DNA from: Pseudobutyrivibrio sp.
GTDB lineage: Bacteria > Bacillota_A > Clostridia > Lachnospirales > Lachnospiraceae
DNA length: 20,366 nt
Direction of reading: 5' to 3'
NCBI GenBank assembly: GCA_024691465.1
Contig: JAILNO010000073.1
Coordinates: forward strand, 1 to 20,366
The translations under genes and the position numbers were made by a program. The notes beneath the pieces were generated by a model. That model was not told the origin of the DNA and made no database searches. It was given only the letters and a program-made list of their open reading frames with translations. Numbering within the stretch: position 1 is the first letter of the stretch; every line of letters starts with the position of its first letter. Shown piece after piece: positions 1 to 7,204 of this stretch.

Positions 1-530
1 GATAAATGCTCCAAAATGTCCTGCATGACGCTTAAATAATTACCACCATCTTCTCTTGCTTCACACAGTTTATCTATTTCGGTTTTACATGTAAACAGAT
101 ATTTGGCGATTGATAATCCTGTATTATCATCACCAATATACGACCCAAGAGAAGTCTTCCATTTTATACCCTCACAATCACTATTCTGAAAGATAGATTT
201 CTTATATAAACTATGTAACTCATGAAAGTATTTGTCTTTAGAATAATACACATCAAATGAATTATATAAAACATGTTTGCATATCTGCGCATTTGTCGAA
301 GTATCTGCAATATCTGTCTTTGATAACCAAAATGTACAGTTATAATCATCCAGCCCTTCTATAAAGACTTTGTCCTCTTCATAGTAAAAATCCATTCTTC
401 TATGACACGGATTTGGCTTGTGATTAACCTTAACAGTAGGTTCAGATATTAACATGTTTAAGTCACCAATATCATTAGCCTCTGTATTATTGTTAAGATT
501 CTTGCTTTTAAATAAATGCATCACTTTCAT
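1..530 (-). CDS. Unrecognised protein, C-terminus outside the window
   Basis: An open frame without stops runs from an ATG at 528-530 to the left edge, giving 176 complete codons. A GGGAAGG ribosome binding site lies about six bases before the ATG, and a second Met three codons later is an alternative start. The protein begins MKVMHLFKSKNLNN and is soluble-looking, with no signal peptide or membrane helix. It is rich in aromatic residues and has seven or so scattered cysteines (near residues 42, 65, 84, 119, 148, 156), which is not a recognisable metal motif. I do not recognise the family and assign no function. It follows the tetR gene by 60 bases on the same strand, so it may be read through from that unit or started from within the gap. 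The coherent composition and ribosome binding site make it likely to be a real gene. Confidence 0.75.
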   Translation of the reverse strand, partial: MKVMHLFKSKNLNNNTEANDIGDLNMLISEPTVKVNHKPNPCHRRMDFYYEEDKVFIEGLDDYNCTFWLSKTDIADTSTNAQICKHVLYNSFDVYYSKDKYFHELHSLYKKSIFQNSDCEGIKWKTSLGSYIGDDNTGLSIAKYLFTCKTEIDKLCEAREDGGNYLSVMQDILEHL

Positions 531-549
531 CTATTACCTTCCCTACAAT

Positions 550-576
550 GTGCAATGGATCCAAGTACCGTTGCAC
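550..576. repeat. Inverted repeat in the 5' leader of the left-edge gene
   Basis: Arms GTGCAATGG (550-558) and CCGTTGCAC (568-576) pair over nine positions with one G-U type mismatch around a nine-base spacer. It sits between the tetR stop and the next start. There is no T-run on either side, so it is not a typical intrinsic terminator. It could be an RNA hairpin in the leader or a protein-binding site. Confidence 0.4.
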
Positions 577-589
577 GAATTGAACAGAT

Positions 590-1228
590 TCACCTATTTT
601 TGATCATTCCAAGCATCATGCCAAATACTTGGTTTAGAAATTCTTCTTTGCTTTCATCAAATTGATATTCGATGTAACCTGCTTTTTTATTTCCCAGCGT
701 AATAACACCTGCTAATATCATCCAGTAAATAAAGCCCACTTTGTGGGAATCATCATCCAGGACAAAACTATTATTTCCCTTCCCTGATTCTAGGAATTCT
801 GCAATTTTATCAATTATAGATTCACCCACTTGGTAAATATCGTCTAGAAGTGGGACCTGTAATCGCTCCTCTTTTTTCATCTCTATGGTCTCAAGCATTC
901 TAGAAAAGACAAAAGGTGATTTATCATATAATTCCGTCAAAATATGACATATCTGATAATACTTTTCTACCTCTGAAGTGGCATCTGAATTATTATCAAC
1001 AACTTCTTCAATGTTAGTACGAATTTCATTCATCCCCTTCAAGACAAGGAAAAGCACTATTTCCTCTTTGTTCTTGAAATAGACGTATATTGTTGATTTA
1101 CTATAATCCGCCTCTTTGGCAATTTGATCCATAGATGTTTTATCGATACCGTTTGCTGAAAATAATTTTTCTGCGGCATTCGCAATATTGTCTCTATGGA
1201 ATAACTCCATTTTTTCTGCTTTTGTCAT
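590..1228 (-). CDS. TetR/AcrR-family transcriptional regulator
   Basis: This 212-residue protein is the normal length for a one-component TetR-type repressor. The N-terminal DNA-binding domain is clear: an alpha-helical lead (residues 8-28), then a helix-turn-helix at about 31-52 containing TSMDQIAKEADYSKSTIYVYF, with the family's typical TIYxYFxxKEE ending. The rest is the helical ligand-binding and dimerisation domain, which shows no identifiable ligand. The start has GGGAG nine bases upstream. The gene begins 43 bases after the stop of the FMN-binding membrane protein gene, so the two are very probably one transcript. The inverted repeat at 1925-1943 in front of that gene is the natural candidate operator, which would make this an autoregulated repressor. 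The ligand cannot be inferred from sequence. Confidence 0.92.
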   Translation of the reverse strand: MTKAEKMELFHRDNIANAAEKLFSANGIDKTSMDQIAKEADYSKSTIYVYFKNKEEIVLFLVLKGMNEIRTNIEEVVDNNSDATSEVEKYYQICHILTELYDKSPFVFSRMLETIEMKKEERLQVPLLDDIYQVGESIIDKIAEFLESGKGNNSFVLDDDSHKVGFIYWMILAGVITLGNKKAGYIEYQFDESKEEFLNQVFGMMLGMIKNR

Positions 1229-1271
1229 ACTTAACGACTCCCAATTTCTATATTATTTCAATAAAATACTA

Positions 1272-1904
1272 TTATTGTATTCCCTTCAGTAAAGCATTTC
1301 TTACTGCAGTCTTAATAACCTTGCTAGAATTAGTTGCTGAGCTGACAGCATCTACATCAACCCTCTGATTTTCAACCATGGTTTCTACTATTATCTCAGC
1401 AGGTGCTCCATGTTCATTAACATGTTTAATCAAGTCCACTCTAACAAGCTTATGGTCCTTAACCTCAACTTCTACAACAGCCTTAATGTATCCTACATTG
1501 CTCTCACCTGTATACACACCATCAGACACCGAATTCAAGTCCACATCCCAATCTTGCATTACGGCCACTTGCTCTTGGTATTTTTCATTACATACCATTT
1601 CTGTAACTCCATAAGCAACCAAAAGAACTACCGCCATCATTACAACCTTCTTAAAATATCGTTCATTTCCATTTTTAATACTGATAAAAAATAATACTGC
1701 TAAACCAAAGACGGCAATTCCAAGAGTAATAAAAATAACTGGTGGTCTATGGCCGATTAACTTTAAGTTTAAAAGCCCATATATCAATCCCCCTAAAAAA
1801 AGGATTAAACAAATGATAGATTTTACGCCTATGCACTTACAGCATTCTTTTCTTCTGTTAAGCTTTGATATGGTGCTCTTTTTATCGAAGTAATTCCATT
1901 TCAT
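1272..1904 (-). CDS. Membrane protein with extracytoplasmic FMN-binding domain
   Basis: The 210-residue protein has three hydrophobic segments (about residues 29-46, 55-75 and 86-102), followed by a C-terminal FMN-binding domain of the RnfG/NqrC type (about 110-208). The hallmark end motif reads VDAVSSATNSSKVIKTAV, where family members usually have SGAT with the flavin attached to the Thr; here the Gly is Ser and Thr191 remains. By membrane topology the domain should lie outside the cytoplasm, as expected for proteins flavinylated by ApbE. A CCxC cluster at residues 21-24 precedes the first helix. The likely role is extracytoplasmic or membrane electron transfer with an unknown partner. It is the first gene of a unit with tetR and has a promoter and putative operator upstream. 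No ApbE gene is visible in the window. Confidence 0.8.
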   Translation of the reverse strand: MKWNYFDKKSTISKLNRRKECCKCIGVKSIICLILFLGGLIYGLLNLKLIGHRPPVIFITLGIAVFGLAVLFFISIKNGNERYFKKVVMMAVVLLVAYGVTEMVCNEKYQEQVAVMQDWDVDLNSVSDGVYTGESNVGYIKAVVEVEVKDHKLVRVDLIKHVNEHGAPAEIIVETMVENQRVDVDAVSSATNSSKVIKTAVRNALLKGIQ

Positions 1905-1924
1905 CTCAAACCCCTCTTCTTATT

Positions 1925-1943
1925 ATCGTACTGCTAGTACGAT
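1925..1943. promoter_or_regulatory. Putative TetR operator (perfect inverted repeat)
   Basis: ATCGTACT (1925-1932), spacer GCT, AGTACGAT (1936-1943) form a perfect inverted repeat with eight-base arms. It starts two bases after the predicted -10 box (reading the minus strand) and covers the expected transcription start, where a repressor would block initiation. The downstream unit encodes a TetR regulator, and the size and symmetry fit TetR-family operators. That TetR binds here is an inference. Confidence 0.7.
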
Positions 1944-1944
1944 T

Positions 1945-1973
1945 AATATACCATAGTTCTTTTTCAGGTACAA
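1945..1973 (-). promoter_or_regulatory. Promoter for the FMN-protein/tetR unit
   Basis: On the minus strand, TTGTAC (1968-1973) and TATATT (1945-1950) are separated by 17 bases, and a TG one base before the -10 makes an extended -10. The -35 match is weak (3 of 6) and the -10 good (5 of 6). It lies about 40 bases upstream of the FMN-protein start. Confidence 0.55.
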
Positions 1974-2133
1974 TACATAATTTTTGTGGTATTTACGATT
2001 TCTGTTTTTCTGATGAAAATCAAGAAACGGACAAAGACCCATATTTTCTGAAAGAAAAATTGATCTTAATCATATAAAAAATGTTTATCGCACTATCTAA
2101 AATAAATGTAGTTACACAATTTAAAACATTAAC
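1974..2133. other. Intergenic stretch without recognised features
   Basis: This is AT-rich DNA between the promoter of the FMN-protein unit and the terminator of the ABC importer operon. I see no supported gene, RNA or repeat in it. A 70-codon plus-strand open frame crosses it (1865-2077), but it runs antisense through the FMN-protein start and its promoter and has no coding character. Confidence 0.5.
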
Positions 2134-2171
2134 AAAAAAAAGAACAGTTATCTCCTTCGAAATAACTGTTC
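2134..2171 (-). terminator. Intrinsic terminator of the ABC importer operon
   Basis: Arms GAACAGTTAT (2142-2151) and ATAACTGTTC (2162-2171) pair perfectly over ten bases around a ten-base loop. On the minus strand the stem is followed directly by eight T residues (2134-2141 read in reverse). It lies 67 bases after the stop of the last permease gene. Confidence 0.85.
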
Positions 2172-2238
2172 AACTCTAATATTAGTTATAAAAATATCGT
2201 ATTGACATGATTCCAAATAGTTTTTAAATGCAACTATT

Positions 2239-3207
2239 TTACTTTATTACCTGCAGTGAATTCCTGTCACTGGTTAATGCCACAACTATCAGGAATACTA
2301 TTCCTTCAACCAACTGCTGCATAGCAGGTATAAGTCCCATAGCAACGAGTCCTGCATTTAAAATTATGTATAAAAGTGATCCCACAATTATGTTCTCGAA
2401 CTTTACTTTGGATCCTCCTGATATAGGCATTCCTCCAAGAACTAATGCTATCATAATCTTTATTTCCAGCTGACTTCCCGAATTAGCTGTAACGGAACCT
2501 ACTTTTACAACATTTATAAAAGCTGCAAAACCTGTAATTGCTCCTGCGAGCACATAAACCCAAAACTTCATCTTGTCGGTACGAATTCCAGAAAATGCAG
2601 CTGCTTTTTCTCCAGCTCCTATTGCCTTTAAATACTTACCGAACTTTGTAAATGTAAAGAAAAAGAAGACTACAACCAGCACAAATAATGTAATAGGAAT
2701 CTTTACCATATCACTGTTTAGGTAAACCGTCTTTACGATATCACCCTGCACAGGGGCGTTGGTAGTTGCAAATTCAATCATTCCTCTAAATAGAATCATG
2801 GTACATATAGTTACCACAAAGCTCTTAATCTTGCGCTTCACATAAAAGTAACCATTGACTGCACCGATAAGTGCACCTGCCAGGATTCCTCCCAATATGG
2901 CAAGTGGAATATTATATTTAGACAAGTAGCAAAATACAAGTGATGCAATTCCAAGCATCGAGCCTTGAGAAAAATCAAGACCACCCATAGTCATTATAAG
3001 AAAAACTCCAGTAGCCGCTATCATTGTCACATATACCTGCGACAATAGAAGCTTCAGGTTCATAGGAGCAAGCAATTTCCCGTTGGAAAGTACGTTGAAG
3101 ATGACAGCAACCGCCACAAGTCCTATCACCGGTAGAACAGCTCTTACTCCCGATGCAAAATCCGCTTTCTTTAACGCTTTCTCTTCGGCAACAAGATTAT
3201 TATCCAT
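2239..3207 (-). CDS. Ribose-type ABC importer permease (second subunit)
   Basis: This 322-residue, strongly hydrophobic protein has roughly eight to ten membrane helices. It contains the conserved region of the BPD_transp_2 family (RbsC, XylH, LsrC/D and relatives): GLDFSQGSMLGIASLVF after the third helix, GAVNGYFYVKRKIKSFVVTICTM, and the GAGEKAAAFSGI cytoplasmic loop thought to contact the ATPase. An ATG with GGAGGGAG close upstream sits 11 bases after the ATPase stop. It is the last gene before the terminator. With the other permease it should form the heteromeric membrane channel of the importer. Two different permeases, rather than one homodimeric RbsC, resembles Lsr-type autoinducer-2 and some pentose or polyol systems. 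No catabolic gene nearby reveals the substrate. Confidence 0.9.
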   Translation of the reverse strand: MDNNLVAEEKALKKADFASGVRAVLPVIGLVAVAVIFNVLSNGKLLAPMNLKLLLSQVYVTMIAATGVFLIMTMGGLDFSQGSMLGIASLVFCYLSKYNIPLAILGGILAGALIGAVNGYFYVKRKIKSFVVTICTMILFRGMIEFATTNAPVQGDIVKTVYLNSDMVKIPITLFVLVVVFFFFTFTKFGKYLKAIGAGEKAAAFSGIRTDKMKFWVYVLAGAITGFAAFINVVKVGSVTANSGSQLEIKIMIALVLGGMPISGGSKVKFENIIVGSLLYIILNAGLVAMGLIPAMQQLVEGIVFLIVVALTSDRNSLQVIK

Positions 3208-3218
3208 TGTCTCCCTCC

Positions 3219-4721
3219 TTATACCATCTTTGCTATGAGATCATTCTCGGTAAGCTCTGGGCTTCTAAGCAGCTCTTCACCGCTATTTCTGCCATCTTTC
3301 ATGATGATAATCCTATCGCACATTCCGATAAGTTCCATTATTTCCTCAGAAATCATGATTATTGACTTGCCTTCTTTTCTCATTTTGTCCATAAGAGCGT
3401 AGATATCTGCTTTTACCCTTACGTCAATACCTCTGGTAGGGCTATCAAGAACAATGATATCTGAATCTCTGCCAATCCATCTGGCAAGAACCACCTTCTG
3501 CTTATTACCTCCAGATAACTCTGACACAAATTGGCTTGTATTTACCATTTTTACATTCATTACTTTGGCATACTTTTCCGCAAAGTCTTTCAACTTGTTC
3601 TTCAAAAGAATGTGCGACTTGCCGCCTAGCTTATCCAAGGATGGAAGACAGATATTGTCTCCTATGCTTTCATTTATGACCACAGACTCATTGTCCCTAT
3701 CCTTGGAAGCATAGGCGATGCTGTGCTTTATCGCAGTAGGGATGGAGTCTATATTGGTTCCGTCAGATAAGGTAACAGTTCCTTCTCTGTCAAAGGAAGC
3801 TCCAAATACAGCTTTTCCAAGCTCATGCATACCGCATTCTGACAATCCGCCGAATCCTAGTATCTCACCTTTGTGAAGCTCAAAATTCACATCATATATT
3901 GTTCCTGGAACAGTCACATTTTTTACCGTAAGAACAACTTCGTCGGAGATCTTTTCCCCGAAATCCTCTCTATAATAGTGCTCCTCTAATTCACGTCCTA
4001 CCATGAGCTTCTTGAGGTCATCCTCGCTCTGGTCTGCCGTGTTTACCGTATCTATATATACGCCATCACGCATTACAGATACTCTGTCGCACTTATCAAG
4101 CACCTCTGACAGGTCATGGGAAATAAAGATAACTGTATTTCCTTCATTTTTAATCCTGTCCATGTGCTTATAGAGTTCTTCTCTTCCCTCCTGCGAAAGT
4201 GCTGTAGTAGTCTCATCGATAACTACTACTTTAGGTGAAAAATAAGTAGATTTTACAATCTCTATAAGTTTTCTATCCTCGAAATTGTATCTATCTATCA
4301 TGTCAGCGGCTTCTATACGCTCTATTCCGTACTTCTTCAATAGAGCGTTGGCCTCTTTCACCATAGCATTAGTGTTCTTTATACCGAATTTTACAAATCT
4401 ATCCTCGTGCCCCAGGAATATATTTTCAGCAACTGTGAGCCCCGATAAGGTTCCCAGCTCCTGAACTATGATAGAAATACCTTCTTTATTGGCTTCTACC
4501 TGATTTTTTACATGAATCTCTTTTCCATCTAAAATAAATTTTCCGCTTCCAATCGTATAGATGCCTGTGAGCATCTGCATAAGAGTCGATTTGCCCGAGC
4601 CATTTTCTCCTATAAGCCCGTGAACCTCCCCTTCATAGAAATCTATAGAAACGTTCTGAACCGCTTTTACAATGCCGAAGGTTTTACATACGTCGACGGC
4701 TTGTAACCTAATCTTAGACAT
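3219..4721 (-). CDS. Ribose-type ABC importer ATPase with two fused nucleotide-binding domains
   Basis: The 500 residues contain two ABC domains in tandem, as in RbsA/MglA. Domain 1 has Walker A GENGSGKST (38-46), Q-loop Q87, Walker B VVVIDE (catalytic E170) and H-loop H202. Its signature region, where relatives have an LSxGEQQ-like sequence, reads YNFEDRK (145-151). Domain 2 lacks a working Walker A (GGLSECGMHEL) and has Ser427 where the catalytic Glu would follow Walker B (IIVLDSPTRG), yet keeps a good LSGGNKQK signature (from about 402). One composite ATP site (Walker A of domain 1 with signature of domain 2) is therefore intact and the other is degenerate. The start has AAGGAGG ten bases upstream and lies 16 bases after the first permease stop. 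It powers import through the two neighbouring permeases. Confidence 0.93.
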   Translation of the reverse strand: MSKIRLQAVDVCKTFGIVKAVQNVSIDFYEGEVHGLIGENGSGKSTLMQMLTGIYTIGSGKFILDGKEIHVKNQVEANKEGISIIVQELGTLSGLTVAENIFLGHEDRFVKFGIKNTNAMVKEANALLKKYGIERIEAADMIDRYNFEDRKLIEIVKSTYFSPKVVVIDETTTALSQEGREELYKHMDRIKNEGNTVIFISHDLSEVLDKCDRVSVMRDGVYIDTVNTADQSEDDLKKLMVGRELEEHYYREDFGEKISDEVVLTVKNVTVPGTIYDVNFELHKGEILGFGGLSECGMHELGKAVFGASFDREGTVTLSDGTNIDSIPTAIKHSIAYASKDRDNESVVINESIGDNICLPSLDKLGGKSHILLKNKLKDFAEKYAKVMNVKMVNTSQFVSELSGGNKQKVVLARWIGRDSDIIVLDSPTRGIDVRVKADIYALMDKMRKEGKSIIMISEEIMELIGMCDRIIIMKDGRNSGEELLRSPELTENDLIAKMV

Positions 4722-4737
4722 ATCCGCAAAACCTCCT

Positions 4738-5706
4738 TTACTTTACTATCTCACCCTTAACAGGTTTCATTGTAAGTGCAACAACAAGTAACAATGCCAC
4801 GCCGGTTACTACGCTCTGTATTGCAGTAGGGGCGCCCAGTGTTACAAATCCGTTGTAAATAATCTGAATCAAAAATTCACCTACTATAATTGCAGGGATT
4901 GGAATTCCGAATCTACGGAAAGCTAATCCGAAAAAGCATCCCATGGTAGGCGCAAAATTACGACTCATGGAAGCCATTCCTGTAATGGACACCATAGATG
5001 ATCCATAGGATATAGCCAGTATTCCCATAAGTCCATTAAAGAACCCAGTTATGACAAAGGTTAAAACCTTGTATTTATTTACATTTATTCCCATGTTTTT
5101 GGCCACAGTTTCATTGGAGCCAATGGCGTATGCATATGTTCCGACCTTGGTATAAACAAGCAGTACATATGCGAGGGCAAATGCAAAACAAGCTATTATC
5201 AAATTACCAGGAGCATGTCCGAAGAATGTCTGCTCCTTGGTGAGAAAAGCCTGAACTCCACCGCTTACATAATATCCAACTGATTCGTATATGAGGGCAA
5301 GGCCTGTAGTTACAATCATGGATGGTATATGAAGCTTGATATAAGCGATTCCGTTGATAAGACCGATAAGTGAGCCGCACAAAAGTGGTGCAATGAGAAA
5401 TCCTGCATAACCCATATTAAAGTTATTCATGCATACAGTTCCCACAATGGCACAGAGTATACAGTTGGCGCCCATTGAAAAATCAAATAGACCCATTACG
5501 ATAATAAAATAAAGCCCAACGGCCCCCACAGAATCAATGAGGCACTGCTGAAAGTAAGCAAGCATCTGAACAGGCTGTCCAAAAGTAGCTGGTCGCAGTA
5601 CCTTAAATACTACATAGGAAATTAGAATAAGACCGGCTAAAATGGCAATACCAGTGTATCGACCGAAAATCTTATTTAAACCGCTCTCTGAATTGGTATG
5701 ATTCAT
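4738..5706 (-). CDS. Ribose-type ABC importer permease (first subunit)
   Basis: The protein is 322 residues, the same length as the second permease but only distantly similar to it. It is a multi-helix BPD_transp_2 family member. Recognisable regions are GLFDFSMGANCILCAIVG, GLINGIAYIKLHIPSMIVTTG and the YAIGSNETVAKNMGI loop, which aligns with the AIG-N-AA-GI loop of RbsC-like permeases. The start has AAGGAGC four to five bases upstream. It is separated from the binding-protein gene by 89 bases that contain a hairpin (5724-5757), so expression relative to the binding protein may be lowered. It probably pairs with the second permease to form the channel. The substrate is unknown. Confidence 0.9.
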   Translation of the reverse strand: MNHTNSESGLNKIFGRYTGIAILAGLILISYVVFKVLRPATFGQPVQMLAYFQQCLIDSVGAVGLYFIIVMGLFDFSMGANCILCAIVGTVCMNNFNMGYAGFLIAPLLCGSLIGLINGIAYIKLHIPSMIVTTGLALIYESVGYYVSGGVQAFLTKEQTFFGHAPGNLIIACFAFALAYVLLVYTKVGTYAYAIGSNETVAKNMGINVNKYKVLTFVITGFFNGLMGILAISYGSSMVSITGMASMSRNFAPTMGCFFGLAFRRFGIPIPAIIVGEFLIQIIYNGFVTLGAPTAIQSVVTGVALLLVVALTMKPVKGEIVK

Positions 5707-5719
5707 TTATGCTCCTTAT

Positions 5720-5757
5720 AAAAGATTCGGCGCCGCCATATAAGACGGAGCCGAATC
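5720..5757 (-). terminator. Intercistronic hairpin / attenuator after the binding-protein gene
   Basis: GATTCGGC (5724-5731) and GCCGAATC (5750-5757) pair perfectly over eight bases; past one mismatch, CCG and CGG (5733-5735, 5746-5748) add three pairs. On the minus strand the stem is followed by TTTTAT. This fits a leaky terminator or an mRNA-stabilising stem that keeps the binding-protein transcript more abundant than the permease and ATPase part, an arrangement known for many importer operons. Confidence 0.6.
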
Positions 5758-5795
5758 CTGTTCAGTTGTAAAAATTTTGAGAAGAAATTATCACA

Positions 5796-6998
5796 TTATT
5801 TGGAATGTCTTGCCTTAACATCATCAAGTGAAAGCTCTGCAGCCTTCTTCTTAAGATCATCAAGAGAAAGATTTGCCATCTCCTTAAGCTCATCCTGTGT
5901 ATAAGGAAGCTCATCTACAAAGTACTGTGCATATGCATCGTAGTCTTCCTTGGATGCAACATAGATATATGGAAAATCTACATTCTCAAATGAATCTGTT
6001 GCAACAGGATAATTACCCTTGATTGCATTGTAAACCATCATATAAGCAATAAGTGGATCGCAATAATGTCCGCCTGACTCTGCTGTCATAGATCCGTCTG
6101 CAAGTCTCTCGCCCAGATCTGGAATAAAGTCTGTTGAAACAATTGAAATCTCACCTACTTTGCCTGCTCCCTCAACAGCAGCAATTGTACCCTGAAGTGG
6201 GTTGCCATTTCCGCCTGCTGGGATAAGTGCGTCAATATTAGGATCAGCACTCATAAGTGCTTCTGCTGCCTGACGTCCACCGTCTGATGATGTGCCTGCG
6301 TACTGTGGCTCTGAAAGTTTTGCTGGATCATCTGGATGAGCAGCATTCCACTCATCAAGTCCTGCCTTGTATCCTTCCCATCTTCCAAGCCATGTTGCAT
6401 CGCCCTGTACCCATCCGATGAGACCGATATCTCTACATCCTCGATCCTCTGTAAGAATTCTCATAAGTTCCTTACCGTTTGAAACTTCATCTTCATGAAC
6501 GGCACCTATGAAATAAGGTGACTCCTGAGCCATCTGGTAGATCTCTGGGCTGTTCTCCTCAGAAATGATTCTGAAGAACTGTGCAAGGTACACGTTGTTA
6601 TCGTTACAAGTCTTGATAGCTGATGCCATTTCGGTATCAGATGAATTACAGATGATTACTCCCTGACAACCTGCTGCTACAAGCTGTTCAACCGATGCTG
6701 TAACCTCATCTGCCACAAAGCCAGTGTCAACATACTGAACCTCAGCACCAAGTGCTGTTGCAGCCTCATCGAGCATCTGCTTACACTGTGAACCGAGGGC
6801 ATCTGTTGTCGACCAAATAGACACACCGATTTTGATTTTCTCTCCATCTGCAGGTGCTTCTGCAGTAGCAGTTTCTGCCGGTGCTGATTCCTGATCCGAA
6901 TCCACTGCTGCTTCGGATGCCGCACCCTGACCGCAACCTGTGAGCATAGTCAGAGTTGTAACTACTGTAACAAATGATGCTAAAAACCTTTTTCTCAT
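5796..6998 (-). CDS. ABC importer substrate-binding lipoprotein (sugar type)
   Basis: This 400-residue protein begins with a lipoprotein signal: charged MRKR, a hydrophobic stretch, and a lipobox LTGC with the lipidated Cys at residue 22. An Ala/Glu/Ser-rich linker (about 25-52) follows. The mature domain starts at KIKIGVSIWSTTD and has the two-lobed periplasmic-binding fold of the ribose/galactose group (Peripla_BP_4): QMLDEAATALGAEVQYVD, VEQLVAAGCQGVIICNSSD, and later GRQAAEALMSADPNIDALIPAGGNGN. It should be tethered on the outer face of the membrane to capture the substrate for the two permeases. AAAGGAGG five bases before the ATG is a strong ribosome binding site. It is the first gene of the operon, with a near-consensus promoter about 80 bases upstream. 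The ligand cannot be named. Confidence 0.92.
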   Translation of the reverse strand: MRKRFLASFVTVVTTLTMLTGCGQGAASEAAVDSDQESAPAETATAEAPADGEKIKIGVSIWSTTDALGSQCKQMLDEAATALGAEVQYVDTGFVADEVTASVEQLVAAGCQGVIICNSSDTEMASAIKTCNDNNVYLAQFFRIISEENSPEIYQMAQESPYFIGAVHEDEVSNGKELMRILTEDRGCRDIGLIGWVQGDATWLGRWEGYKAGLDEWNAAHPDDPAKLSEPQYAGTSSDGGRQAAEALMSADPNIDALIPAGGNGNPLQGTIAAVEGAGKVGEISIVSTDFIPDLGERLADGSMTAESGGHYCDPLIAYMMVYNAIKGNYPVATDSFENVDFPYIYVASKEDYDAYAQYFVDELPYTQDELKEMANLSLDDLKKKAAELSLDDVKARHSK

Positions 6999-7045
6999 AT
7001 TATCCTCCTTTAATGATTATAAAAATGGATCCCATGTAAAAAATT

Positions 7046-7076
7046 TGTATGCTGTTATCTGTATGCTGTATAACAG
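7046..7076. repeat. Overlapping direct and inverted repeats just downstream of the importer promoter
   Basis: TGTATGCTGT occurs twice in the same orientation (7046-7055 and 7060-7069, 14 bases apart). Overlapping it, CTGTTAT (7052-7058) and ATAACAG (7070-7076) form an inverted repeat. The block lies within the first part of the transcript of the binding-protein gene, a plausible operator position. The regulator is unknown and none is encoded beside the operon. Confidence 0.5.
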
Positions 7077-7085
7077 GCTAACTGC

Positions 7086-7114
7086 ATTTTAGCTTCTGAA
7101 AAATCTATTGTCAA
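7086..7114 (-). promoter_or_regulatory. Promoter of the ABC importer operon
   Basis: On the minus strand a perfect TTGACA (7109-7114) and TAAAAT (7086-7091, 5 of 6) are separated by exactly 17 bases. The predicted start is near 7079, leaving a leader of about 80 bases before the binding-protein gene. Confidence 0.8.
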
Positions 7115-7204
7115 TTGATAAAAAAGGACATTAATTGAGCGACATTTTAGTGTACTATGCACAAGTATTCACTCTTTTGCTCTTTTGTTCATTTGCAATA
7201 TAAT

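Noticed and set aside
164..349. A 61-codon minus-strand open frame near the left edge
   Set aside because: It is an out-of-frame shadow of the longer frame 1-530, which has the ribosome binding site and better protein character.
1865..2077. A 70-codon plus-strand open frame in the FMN-protein upstream region
   Set aside because: It runs antisense over the FMN-protein start and the promoter/operator, with no ribosome binding site and no recognisable protein character.
2203..2231. TTGACA with TAAATG 17 bases on, plus strand, as an antisense promoter into the importer operon
   Set aside because: The -10 match is only 3 of 6 and no transcript target is evident; likely chance in AT-rich DNA.
6677..6925. 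An 82-codon frame inside the binding-protein gene
   Set aside because: Same-strand shadow in another frame of a clearly coding lipoprotein gene.
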